In this document: positions 1-6,048 of the stretch, in pieces
How positions within the stretch are numbered: the stretch's first letter is position 1
Layout of the letters: the number at the start of each line of letters is the position of its first letter
Assembly: GCA_023423275.1 (NCBI GenBank)
Contig: JAFAFW010000108.1
Location: 1 to 8,135, forward strand
Length of the DNA: 8,135 bases
Origin: Pseudomonadota bacterium
Lineage (GTDB): Bacteria; Pseudomonadota; Alphaproteobacteria; Rhizobiales; Hyphomicrobiaceae
Direction of reading: 5' to 3'
The notes under the pieces: generated by a model
Told to the model about the DNA's origin: nothing
What the model saw: the letters and a program-made list of their open reading frames with translations, nothing else
The model's database searches: none
Program-made: the position numbers and the translations under genes

Positions 1-278
1 TGCTCGATGTGCTCAACGCCGAGCTGGAACTGCTCAACGCCCAGGTCAACCTGGTGACGACGCGGCGCGATCTGTCGGTCAATGCCTACGGCCTGCTGGC
101 CTCGGTCGGCCGGCTCGGCGCCGAGCACCTGAGCCTCGGGCCGGAGGTATACGATCCGGAGGCGCACTACTTCGAGGTGCGGCGCAAGGCGTGGGGAATT
201 TCGATCACGCATGCCGACGGCCGCCGCGAGGAGGTGGTGCCGTGGGAGGCCGAAGTGCGGCCCGCGCCCAGCAAGTAA
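1..278 (+). CDS. tolC: TolC-family outer membrane protein, C-terminal end (partial)
   Basis: This is the last 91 or so codons of a gene that begins before the window; the first complete codon is at position 3 and the stop is TAA at 276-278. TolC proteins form trimeric outer-membrane channel-tunnels that serve type I secretion and RND efflux pumps. The visible part starts in the final coiled-coil helix of the periplasmic tunnel, with the pattern LLNAQVNLVTTRRDLSVNAY, followed by LLASVGRL, which is typical of the end of TolC homologues. A tail containing VYDPEAHYFEVRRKAWG follows, as in alphaproteobacterial members. About 25 more residues come after that and are charged and poorly conserved. 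The next gene, popZ, is 225 bases downstream, so co-transcription is doubtful. The family call is firm; which transporter it serves cannot be told from this fragment. Confidence 0.9.
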   Translation, partial: LDVLNAELELLNAQVNLVTTRRDLSVNAYGLLASVGRLGAEHLSLGPEVYDPEAHYFEVRRKAWGISITHADGRREEVVPWEAEVRPAPSK

Positions 279-436
279 AGTCCCCGGCCCGTCGACCCGC
301 CCGAAGCGCCGCTGTGACCGGCGATCCGCCATTATTCAAAGTTATGCAAGTGCTCGGCGATACGCACAGCTTGGGCTCTGCGGCCGCATTGATGCATCCG
401 GGCAATCGTTGTACGAGGGCATTGGTGGGCTGGCGC

Positions 437-468
437 TTGACACCCGGGCATTGTCTGCGCGCTCATAT
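437..468 (+). promoter_or_regulatory. candidate sigma70-type promoter for popZ
   Basis: A perfect TTGACA hexamer lies at 437-442, about 60 bases before the popZ start. The best AT-rich -10 candidate is TCATAT at 463-468, but the spacing of 20 is longer than normal, and with a 17-base spacer the hexamer is poor (CGCTCA). The tolC-popZ gap (279-503) otherwise holds only a weak 5-bp dyad at 307-323. I see no CtrA-like TTAA-N7-TTAA pair and no GANTC site in it. This call rests mainly on the -35 match. Confidence 0.25.
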
Positions 469-503
469 GCCATGACCCGTGACCGCGGGGCAACGAGGTT
501 GGG

Positions 504-1718
504 ATGACGAGACCGGAAAAAGCCTCTGAGCCGAGCATGGAGGAAATTCTTGCGTCGATACGCAAGATTATTGCCGAAGAGCCGATCGGTTCGCGTCCAG
601 GGCCGGCCCTTCCGGGGTTGCCTGATGGAACCCGGTCCGCACGCTCGGGCAGCGATGCGCGCGAGCATGGCGAACCGGCAATGCTGCCTTTCCCCGAACA
701 CGATTCGGCAGGCGGAGAATCACCTTACAGCGTTGAGGATGCACTCGCCGATCTGATCGAGGACGGCTCGTCGCGTGGCGACAAGGCAGTGAAGCGGGAG
801 CCTGAACCTGGTTTCGCAGCCCGTCCGGGCAGGCCTGAGACCGATGATTCGCCGCGGCCAGGTTGGTTGTTCGCCAAATCGGCGGCGTCTCCAGCATCTC
901 CGGATGCGAGTGCGGGCACGCCTGCTCGTCCAGGCAACGGGCCGGTTAATCCCCTCGACATGCTGCGGCAGGCGCCGCGCACCGAAACCGCACCGAGGGA
1001 AAGCACAGGGCTGGGAGCCGCGATTCCCAAGCCGTTTTCAGATTTGCCGTTGCCAGGGTTGCCGAAGCTCGATGGGCTATCCGCACGGCCGGGCGATGCG
1101 GCGGGACTGCCGAAGCCGGCATCGTCACGGACTGGAGAGGATGAAGCAAGCGCCGCGCAGCCTTCGCCTGTGGTGGGAGCGCCGAAGGACGCATCGGGTC
1201 TTAACGGGCTCGGGGCGCGCAATCCGGCGCTGAACACACCGGCTCGGCCCGCTGAGACTGGACCGGCAAAACTCGCTCCCGCGGAGGAATCGCCCCAGAA
1301 GTCCACGCAGCCAGCGGTTGGCCGGGACGGCAGCGCAGCGCCCAGCATCGTAAAAGCCCCCACGATTGCGGCCGAAAGTGCCCCGAAGCCGGCCGTGAGT
1401 GAACCTGCCCGACGGCCGGAGCTTTCCGCGCTGGACGCTTTGGCACAAGGTTTGACCGGGGCGAAGCCGGTTACGAAGCCTGCGATGGCGCCAGCGTCAG
1501 CACCAGCCCCCGCTCCGGCATCCGGAGAATCGAAGGCTGCATCACCAGAGCCCGTCGCTGCGGCGATCGGCAAGACCTTGGAAGATACGGTTGCGGATCT
1601 GCTGAGGCCGATGCTGCGCGACTGGCTCGACGCCAATATGCCGCGGATCGTGGAGAAGGCACTGCGCGTGGAGCTTGCTGCCAACGCGCAGCGCTCGGGT
1701 AAATCCGAGCAGAATTGA
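504..1718 (+). CDS. popZ: Polar organizing protein PopZ (DUF2497 family), long-linker form
   Basis: PopZ self-assembles at the cell pole in alphaproteobacteria and anchors the ParB-parS centromere and cell-cycle regulators. Both conserved ends are visible in the 404-residue product. Residues 11-25 are SMEEILASIRKIIAE, the N-terminal partner-binding helix. Residues about 358-392 contain LEDTVADLLRPMLRDWLDAN and then MPRIVEKALRVELA, the C-terminal oligomerisation helices. The roughly 330 residues between are rich in Pro, Ala, Gly and Ser and look disordered. An acidic patch with YSVEDALADLIEDG lies near residues 75-90, and short hydrophobic islands (NPLDMLRQ, LSALDALAQGL) follow. Caulobacter PopZ is about 177 residues, so this linker is several times longer. 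The ATG at 504 is supported by GAGG at 495-498, five bases upstream. The gene lies between tolC and valS, a familiar alphaproteobacterial arrangement. Family assignment is strong; role in this organism is by homology. Confidence 0.92.
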   Translation: MTRPEKASEPSMEEILASIRKIIAEEPIGSRPGPALPGLPDGTRSARSGSDAREHGEPAMLPFPEHDSAGGESPYSVEDALADLIEDGSSRGDKAVKREPEPGFAARPGRPETDDSPRPGWLFAKSAASPASPDASAGTPARPGNGPVNPLDMLRQAPRTETAPRESTGLGAAIPKPFSDLPLPGLPKLDGLSARPGDAAGLPKPASSRTGEDEASAAQPSPVVGAPKDASGLNGLGARNPALNTPARPAETGPAKLAPAEESPQKSTQPAVGRDGSAAPSIVKAPTIAAESAPKPAVSEPARRPELSALDALAQGLTGAKPVTKPAMAPASAPAPAPASGESKAASPEPVAAAIGKTLEDTVADLLRPMLRDWLDANMPRIVEKALRVELAANAQRSGKSEQN

Positions 1719-1746
1719 GCGTGTCAGCCCTTTCGCCTGCACAAGA

Positions 1747-1763
1747 GGGGCGCAATGTGCCCC
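1747..1763 (+). terminator. possible weak terminator hairpin after popZ
   Basis: GGGGCGC (1747-1753) can pair with GTGCCCC (1757-1763), giving seven pairs including one G-U around a three-base AAT loop. The following bases, GTTGTGCTTTATT, are only moderately T-rich. It lies about 30 bases after the popZ stop and before the putative valS promoter, a sensible place for a terminator. The tail is too weak for confidence in Rho-independent termination. Confidence 0.3.
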
Positions 1764-1814
1764 GTTGTGCTTTATTGATGGCTGCGGCGGCCGATCCAGT
1801 CCTGGGCGGTCTTG

Positions 1815-1844
1815 TTGACAGGCCAGGAACGCCGAGCTTACGAC
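1815..1844 (+). promoter_or_regulatory. candidate sigma70-type promoter for valS
   Basis: A perfect TTGACA is at 1815-1820. With an 18-base spacer the -10 candidate is TACGAC (1839-1844), which keeps the T-A and A positions of TATAAT but is otherwise weak. Transcription would start near 1850 and leave a leader of only about 25-30 bases before the ATG at 1878. If real, it rules out the in-frame TTG at 1812 as the valS start. Confidence 0.35.
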
Positions 1845-1877
1845 CCAGCCCCCGAAAACATCACGTCCATCGCACCC

Positions 1878-4646
1878 ATGCTTGAGAAGACCTACCAGCC
1901 TGCTGACATCGAAAAGCGCATTTATGAAGACTGGGAGACTGCTGGCGCGTTCCGCTGCGGCAGGCCCGAGCGCGCCGGCGCGCAGCCTTATTGCATCGTC
2001 ATTCCACCGCCGAACGTCACCGGCTCCCTGCACATGGGCCATGCGCTCAACAATACGCTGCAGGACGTATTGTGCCGTTTCGAGCGGATGCGCGGCAAGG
2101 ACGTGCTGTGGCAGCCGGGTACGGATCATGCCGGCATCGCCACGCAGATGGTGGTCGAGCGGAAACTCGCGGCCGAGAACCGCACAGACCGGCGCGCCAT
2201 GGGACGCGAGGCGTTCCTGGAAGAAGTCTGGAAGTGGAAGGCTGAAAGCGGCGGCACGATCATCAATCAGCTCAAGCGTCTCGGCGCATCCTGCGACTGG
2301 GAACGTGAGCGCTTCACGATGGACGAGGGGCTGAGCAAGGCCGTCGTCAAGGTGTTCGTCGAACTGCACCGCAAGGGTCTGCTCTACAAGGACAAGCGTC
2401 TCGTCAACTGGGACCCGAAATTCCAGACCGCGATCTCGGATCTGGAGGTCATTCAGGTCGAGAAGAAGGGGACGTTCACGTGGGTGGACGGGGATCCGGA
2501 CAAGCCCTTCGATGCAGCGGCTTTGGCCAAGGTCCTCAAGAAAGACGCGGCCGGCCACATGTATCACTTCCGCTACCCGCTGGTGGCGAAGGTCGATGGC
2601 TACGATGACGACTACATCGTCGTCGCGACCACGCGTCCGGAGACGATGCTCGGCGATACCGGCGTTGCGGTGCATCCCGACGACGAGCGCTACGCTGCGC
2701 TGATCAAGGCCGGAGCGAAGGTCCGGCTACCTCTGGTTGGGCGCGAAATTCCGATCGTCGCCGACGACTACTCCGATCCCGAGAAGGGGACCGGTGCGGT
2801 GAAGATCACGCCGGCGCATGATTTCAACGATTTCGACGTCGGCAAGCGCCACGATCTGGCGATGATCAACGTGCTCGACGCGTTCGGCCGCGTGTCGGAC
2901 ACCGACGATGTGCCCGCTGTGTATCGCGGTCTCGACAGGTTCGAAGCCCGCGAGCGCGTGGTTGCGGATCTGGCGGCCATGGGTGCGCTCGCGAAGATCG
3001 AGCCGACGACCCACACCGTCCCGCATGGCGATCGCTCCAACGTCGCGATCGAGCCGTGGCTGACGGACCAGTGGTACGTCAACGCCGGTGAGCTGGCGAA
3101 GCCTGCGATCGCTGCTGTCGAGAACGGAAAAACCGTCTTCGTTCCGAAGAATTGGGAGAAGACCTATTACGAGTGGATGCGCAACATCCAGCCCTGGTGC
3201 GTCTCGCGCCAGCTCTGGTGGGGGCATCAGATCCCGGCGTGGTATGGACCGGACGGCGAGATCTTCGTCGAGGAGACCGAGAACCTCGCGCTCGCGGCCG
3301 CGCAGCGCCACTACGGATCGCGCGTTCATCTGGACCGCGATCCCGATGTGCTCGACACTTGGTTTTCGTCCGCCTTGTGGCCATTCTCGACGCTCGGCTG
3401 GCCGGACCAGACGCCCGAGGTCGCGCGCTACTATCCAACCAGTACGCTCGTCACCGGCTTCGACATCATCTTCTTCTGGGTCGCCCGCATGATGATGATG
3501 GGACTGCACTTCATGAAGGAAGTGCCGTTCAAGGACGTCTACATCCATGCCCTCGTCCGTGACGAGAAGGGGCAGAAGATGTCGAAGTCCAAGGGCAACG
3601 TGATGGATCCCTTGGATCTGATCGACGCCTTCGGCGCCGACGCGCTGCGCTTCACGCTGGCCGCCATGGCCGCGCAGGGCCGCGACATCAAGCTCGCGAA
3701 GTCGCGCGTGGAGGGCTATCGCAACTTCGCGACCAAGCTCTGGAATGCCTCGCGCTTCGCCGAAATGAACGAGTGCGTGCGCGTGAAGGGGTTCGACCCG
3801 GCGTCGGCCAAACAGACCGTCAATCGCTGGATCGCGGGCGAAACCGAGCGCGCGGCAAAGGCCGTGACCGAGGCGTTGGAAGCTTACAAATTCAACGAGG
3901 CGGCATCGGCGATCTACGAGTTCACCTGGGGCATTTTCTGTGACTGGTACGTGGAGCTGATCAAGCCGATCCTGTCGGGCAGTGACACCGAGGCGATCAC
4001 GGAAACCCGCGCCATGACCGCCTGGGCGCTCGATCAGGTGCTGAAGCTGCTGCACCCGTTCATGCCGTTCATCACGGAAGAGCTGTGGACGCATATGGTC
4101 GAGCACGGTGAGGCGCGCGGCAGCATGCTTGTGCTGTCGACCTGGCCGCAACTCGATGGCCTCTCTGATGCGGAAGCGGATGACGAAATGGGCTGGGTGG
4201 TGCGGCTCGTCAACGAGATCCGCTCGGTCCGATCCGAGATGAACGTTCCGGCCGGAGCCAAGATTCCAATGGTTCTGGCGGGCAGCGATGATGCGATCAA
4301 GCAGCGCGCGAACCGCCACAAGGACACGGTGAGCCGTCTCGCCCGCCTGAGTTCGATCACCTTCGCGGACGCGGCCCCGAAAGGGGCGGCTTTGATCGTG
4401 TTCGGAGAGACGACGGCTGCGCTTCCGTTGGCCGGGGTCATAGACATGACGGCAGAGCGGGCACGCCTGGAACGCGAAATCGAAAAGGCAGCCGGCGAGA
4501 TCAAGAAAATCGATGCCAAGCTGTCCAACGAACAGTTCGTCTCCAAGGCGCCGGAGGACGTCGTCGAGGAACAGCGTGAGCGCAGGGCGGATTTCGAAGC
4601 ACTGACGGCGCGGCTGACGGCAGCCTTGAAGCGCTTCGAGAGCTGA
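1878..4646 (+). CDS. valS: Valine--tRNA ligase (ValRS)
   Basis: This cytosolic class Ia aminoacyl-tRNA synthetase joins valine to tRNA-Val using ATP and edits mischarged threonine. The product is 922 residues, a normal length for the family. The Rossmann fold opens with PPPNVTGSLHMGHALNN, with the HIGH-type signature HMGH at residues 52-55, and GTDHAGIATQ follows. The CP1 editing domain carries TTRPET at 251-256, then GDTGVAVHPDDERY. The second signature, KMSKS, is at 567-571 and is followed by GNVMDPLDLIDAFGADALRF. The anticodon-binding domain comes next, with ATKLWNASRF at its start. The last 65 residues or so form a charged coiled coil (ERARLEREIEKAAGEIKKI), the tRNA-binding arm typical of ValRS. 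I chose the ATG at 1878 (MLEKTYQPADIEKRIYEDWE) because homologues begin this way; the in-frame TTG at 1812 adds 22 atypical residues. There is no clear Shine-Dalgarno sequence before the ATG. All signatures are intact. Confidence 0.98.
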   Translation: MLEKTYQPADIEKRIYEDWETAGAFRCGRPERAGAQPYCIVIPPPNVTGSLHMGHALNNTLQDVLCRFERMRGKDVLWQPGTDHAGIATQMVVERKLAAENRTDRRAMGREAFLEEVWKWKAESGGTIINQLKRLGASCDWERERFTMDEGLSKAVVKVFVELHRKGLLYKDKRLVNWDPKFQTAISDLEVIQVEKKGTFTWVDGDPDKPFDAAALAKVLKKDAAGHMYHFRYPLVAKVDGYDDDYIVVATTRPETMLGDTGVAVHPDDERYAALIKAGAKVRLPLVGREIPIVADDYSDPEKGTGAVKITPAHDFNDFDVGKRHDLAMINVLDAFGRVSDTDDVPAVYRGLDRFEARERVVADLAAMGALAKIEPTTHTVPHGDRSNVAIEPWLTDQWYVNAGELAKPAIAAVENGKTVFVPKNWEKTYYEWMRNIQPWCVSRQLWWGHQIPAWYGPDGEIFVEETENLALAAAQRHYGSRVHLDRDPDVLDTWFSSALWPFSTLGWPDQTPEVARYYPTSTLVTGFDIIFFWVARMMMMGLHFMKEVPFKDVYIHALVRDEKGQKMSKSKGNVMDPLDLIDAFGADALRFTLAAMAAQGRDIKLAKSRVEGYRNFATKLWNASRFAEMNECVRVKGFDPASAKQTVNRWIAGETERAAKAVTEALEAYKFNEAASAIYEFTWGIFCDWYVELIKPILSGSDTEAITETRAMTAWALDQVLKLLHPFMPFITEELWTHMVEHGEARGSMLVLSTWPQLDGLSDAEADDEMGWVVRLVNEIRSVRSEMNVPAGAKIPMVLAGSDDAIKQRANRHKDTVSRLARLSSITFADAAPKGAALIVFGETTAALPLAGVIDMTAERARLEREIEKAAGEIKKIDAKLSNEQFVSKAPEDVVEEQRERRADFEALTARLTAALKRFES

Positions 4647-4666
4647 AAGGCCTCACGCTTTTCAGC
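4642..4666. terminator. inverted repeat between convergent valS and DUF2939 genes
   Basis: GCTGAAA (4642-4648) and TTTCAGC (4660-4666) are perfect inverted repeats around an 11-base loop. The valS stop TGA (4644-4646) is in the left arm. The stop of the opposing gene (TGA on the - strand, 4662-4664) is in the right arm. It could act as a bidirectional terminator, but neither side is followed by a real T-tract and the stem is not GC-rich, so this is tentative. Confidence 0.35.
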
Positions 4667-5258
4667 GTAGCGCGGCAAGCGTTGCGGGGCCGGGCGCGAT
4701 CACGCGCAATTCGGTGAGCTTCCAGCGCATACCGATCAGCTCCATGACGCTGACGATCCGGCGCTCGGGACTGAAGCGATCGGCGATCTCGAATTCCACA
4801 CGCCGCAGGCTCTGGAATTCGGCCCGCAGCAGACGACGGTAGAAGTCGGCTACGCGTTGGGACCATGGCCGCTCATCGGTGCTCGCGGCCTTCACTGCCC
4901 CGGGCAGATGTTCCCGCGCGAGGCGATGGTAGCGGAACAGTTGTGGCAGGCCCTGTGGCGTCACGTATGTCTCGATAAAGCGGTCCAGCACTGTCGCGCC
5001 GAACGCGGACTTCACGCGTTGCCACAGCGTCGGACGAATGGCGGACCCCATTTCCTGGGCCTGTACGAGGAGCTGGCTATTCTCCGCCAGCGAAGCCTTC
5101 AGACTGCTTCTGACGCTTTGCCATTCGACCCGCTGCTCTATTGTGCCGGTATCGCCGCTGCGGATGGCTTCGCGCAGCGACCACGCGGCCCAGAACGGCG
5201 AGACGACGTACCATCCCGCGCAAACTGCGATGACGCCTGCCACATGCCATTTCCGCAT
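4662..5258 (-). CDS. DUF2939 domain-containing protein, membrane-anchored
   Basis: The product is 198 residues. It starts with a short positive stretch (MRKWH) and a hydrophobic segment at about residues 7-27, which is either an uncleaved signal anchor or a single membrane helix. The hallmark of DUF2939 follows directly: SPFWAAWSLREAIRSGD, then a short helical pair around VEWQSVRSSLKASL. The rest is probably periplasmic, with two helical stretches and a final beta-like region (RRVEFEIADRF, MRWKLTELRVI) without catalytic motifs. The ATG at 5258 is well supported by GGAGGG (5265-5270 on the + strand), six bases away. The gene is convergent with valS, with only 15 bases between the stop codons, and has no same-strand neighbour in the window. 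The molecular function of DUF2939 proteins is not known to me, and nothing here adds a hint beyond an envelope location. Confidence 0.85.
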   Translation of the reverse strand: MRKWHVAGVIAVCAGWYVVSPFWAAWSLREAIRSGDTGTIEQRVEWQSVRSSLKASLAENSQLLVQAQEMGSAIRPTLWQRVKSAFGATVLDRFIETYVTPQGLPQLFRYHRLAREHLPGAVKAASTDERPWSQRVADFYRRLLRAEFQSLRRVEFEIADRFSPERRIVSVMELIGMRWKLTELRVIAPGPATLAALR

Positions 5259-5353
5259 TTGGCACCCTCCCGCTTGGCTGCCTTATGCTCACATGCTGAC
5301 CATCAAAGGTGTCGAGGATACGGCCATCGGCTGAACGTCCTATGAAATGCTCA

Positions 5354-5375
5354 AATTCCGCTGATTAACGGAATT
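5354..5375. repeat. 7-bp inverted repeat, possible operator
   Basis: AATTCCG (5354-5360) and CGGAATT (5369-5375) are perfect inverted repeats separated by eight bases, CTGATTAA. It lies about 95 bases upstream of the DUF2939 start on that gene's own strand, where a regulator could bind. The arms are AT-rich compared with the surroundings. No regulator family can be assigned from the motif. Confidence 0.35.
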
Positions 5376-5736
5376 GTGAATCTGTGGCGCAACGGCAACG
5401 TTTCTGGGCAGCCGTGCCTCTATTGAGACACAAAGGCTGACCACGATCAGTCTTAGATGAAGGAATGGTGACATCGTCCGGGGTGGGGTGAGCCGTTCGG
5501 TCGGGATGCTGTGGGGGCAATATTGCTTCATTGGAGCCTGAGGACTGAACTTGCGGGAGAGCGGGTGTGCGAAGCGTTGCCGCAGGCTGCTCCCGATCTC
5601 GTAACCGTGAAGCCTATGGGCATGAAAAAGCTGCAATTCCGGGGCATGCAGAACAAATACGATTGCGAGATGATCGTTCGAGACGTCAGAAAGCGGAGTG
5701 TCGTGGAGCGCGGGAAGCCCTCTGCGAACTCGTCTC

Positions 5737-5758
5737 ACCGGGGCACATGCGCCCCGGT
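5737..5758. repeat. strong 8-bp GC-rich hairpin
   Basis: ACCGGGGC (5737-5744) pairs perfectly with GCCCCGGT (5751-5758) around a six-base loop, ACATGC. This is the most stable hairpin I see in the intergenic region. There is no T-tract on either side, so a Rho-independent terminator is unlikely in its simple form. It could be part of a structured RNA or a leader of the downstream gene, or it could be a chance GC-rich pairing. Confidence 0.4.
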
Positions 5759-5895
5759 CGCTTGCAGGCAAATTGAGAGGCTTTGGGTTTACTCCGGCAC
5801 TTCTGGTGCGACGGCTCCGCCGGCTTTGAATTGGATGTCGACGGATCGATCGTCCGGGTGGATTGGCAACGTCGGGAAATCAATTGCGGTGTAAA

Positions 5896-5912
5896 GCACC
5901 GCGCGACGGTGC
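5896..5912. repeat. 6-bp hairpin upstream of the exoR-like gene
   Basis: GCACCG (5896-5901) pairs with CGGTGC (5907-5912) around the five-base loop CGCGA. It lies ten bases before a perfect palindrome at 5922. It is short enough to arise by chance in GC-rich DNA; I list it because dyads cluster here. Confidence 0.3.
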
Positions 5913-5921
5913 CGCGAACAC

Positions 5922-5935
5922 ATTCGAGCTCGAAT
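5922..5935. promoter_or_regulatory. perfect 14-bp palindrome, possible regulator-binding site
   Basis: ATTCGAGCTCGAAT is identical to its own reverse complement with no spacer. It lies about 113 bases upstream of the TTG start of the exoR-like gene, within a plausible promoter region. A symmetric site of this kind suits a homodimeric repressor, but I cannot name a family. A 14-bp perfect palindrome is expected by chance roughly once in two windows of this size, so only its position makes it notable. Confidence 0.35.
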
Positions 5936-5960
5936 CGCGCCGCAACGCGTGGAAGGCTCA

Positions 5961-5973
5961 CGCCTTTAAGGCG
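5961..5973. repeat. short hairpin in the leader of the exoR-like gene
   Basis: CGCCT (5961-5965) pairs with AGGCG (5969-5973) around TTA, and GGTTTAG follows. It might be a weak terminator or part of a leader structure some 75 bases before the gene start. A five-base stem is weak evidence. Confidence 0.25.
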
Positions 5974-6048
5974 GGTTTAGAGGACTAACGCTGATCAGGT
6001 AGGCCGGCGTCATCGCGTCGTTACCCCACCCTGGCGGAAAGGCAGAAG

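Larger units (their letters stand above)
5259..6048. other. 790-base intergenic region without a recognisable gene
   Basis: This gap separates the divergently transcribed DUF2939 and ExoR-like genes, so it should contain both promoters. I recognise no protein family in any frame. The longest frames are 127 codons (5511-5894, +) and 143 codons (5340-5771, -); they overlap each other, lack good ribosome-binding sites and have irregular composition. Parts of the region, especially 5341-5460, look less GC-rich than the flanking genes. It holds at least five dyads, listed separately: 5354-5375, 5737-5758, 5896-5912, 5922-5935 and 5961-5973. It could be long regulatory DNA, carry a small RNA, or be the remains of a decayed gene. 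No tRNA, rRNA, SRP RNA or tmRNA signature is visible. Confidence 0.6.

Noticed and set aside
725..1684. Long open frame (319 codons) antisense to popZ
   Set aside because: GC-rich coding DNA with strong third-position bias leaves the opposite strand open. The predicted protein is low-complexity Ala/Gly/Ser/Arg with no family pattern, while the + strand encodes a clear PopZ.
1812..1877. Upstream TTG start that would lengthen ValRS by 22 residues
   Set aside because: The added residues do not resemble ValRS N-termini, and the codon directly precedes a TTGACA that probably belongs to the promoter. The ATG at 1878 gives the usual start.
1542..2675. 377-codon open frame antisense to the popZ end and valS start
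   Set aside because: It crosses two well-supported genes on the other strand, and its sequence mirrors ValRS codons without a recognisable domain.
2727..4319. 530-codon open frame antisense to valS
   Set aside because: It is a shadow of valS codon use. The His/Arg/Asp-rich product with no motifs is typical of reverse-strand reading, and every ValRS signature is on the + strand.
5676..5684. GTTCGAGAC resembling a tRNA T-loop
   Set aside because: No matching acceptor stem, anticodon arm or D-loop consensus can be found around it.
5340..5771. 143-codon frame on the - strand as a gene
   Set aside because: No family pattern, irregular composition rich in His, Arg and Pro, no good ribosome-binding site, and it overlaps another equally unconvincing frame.
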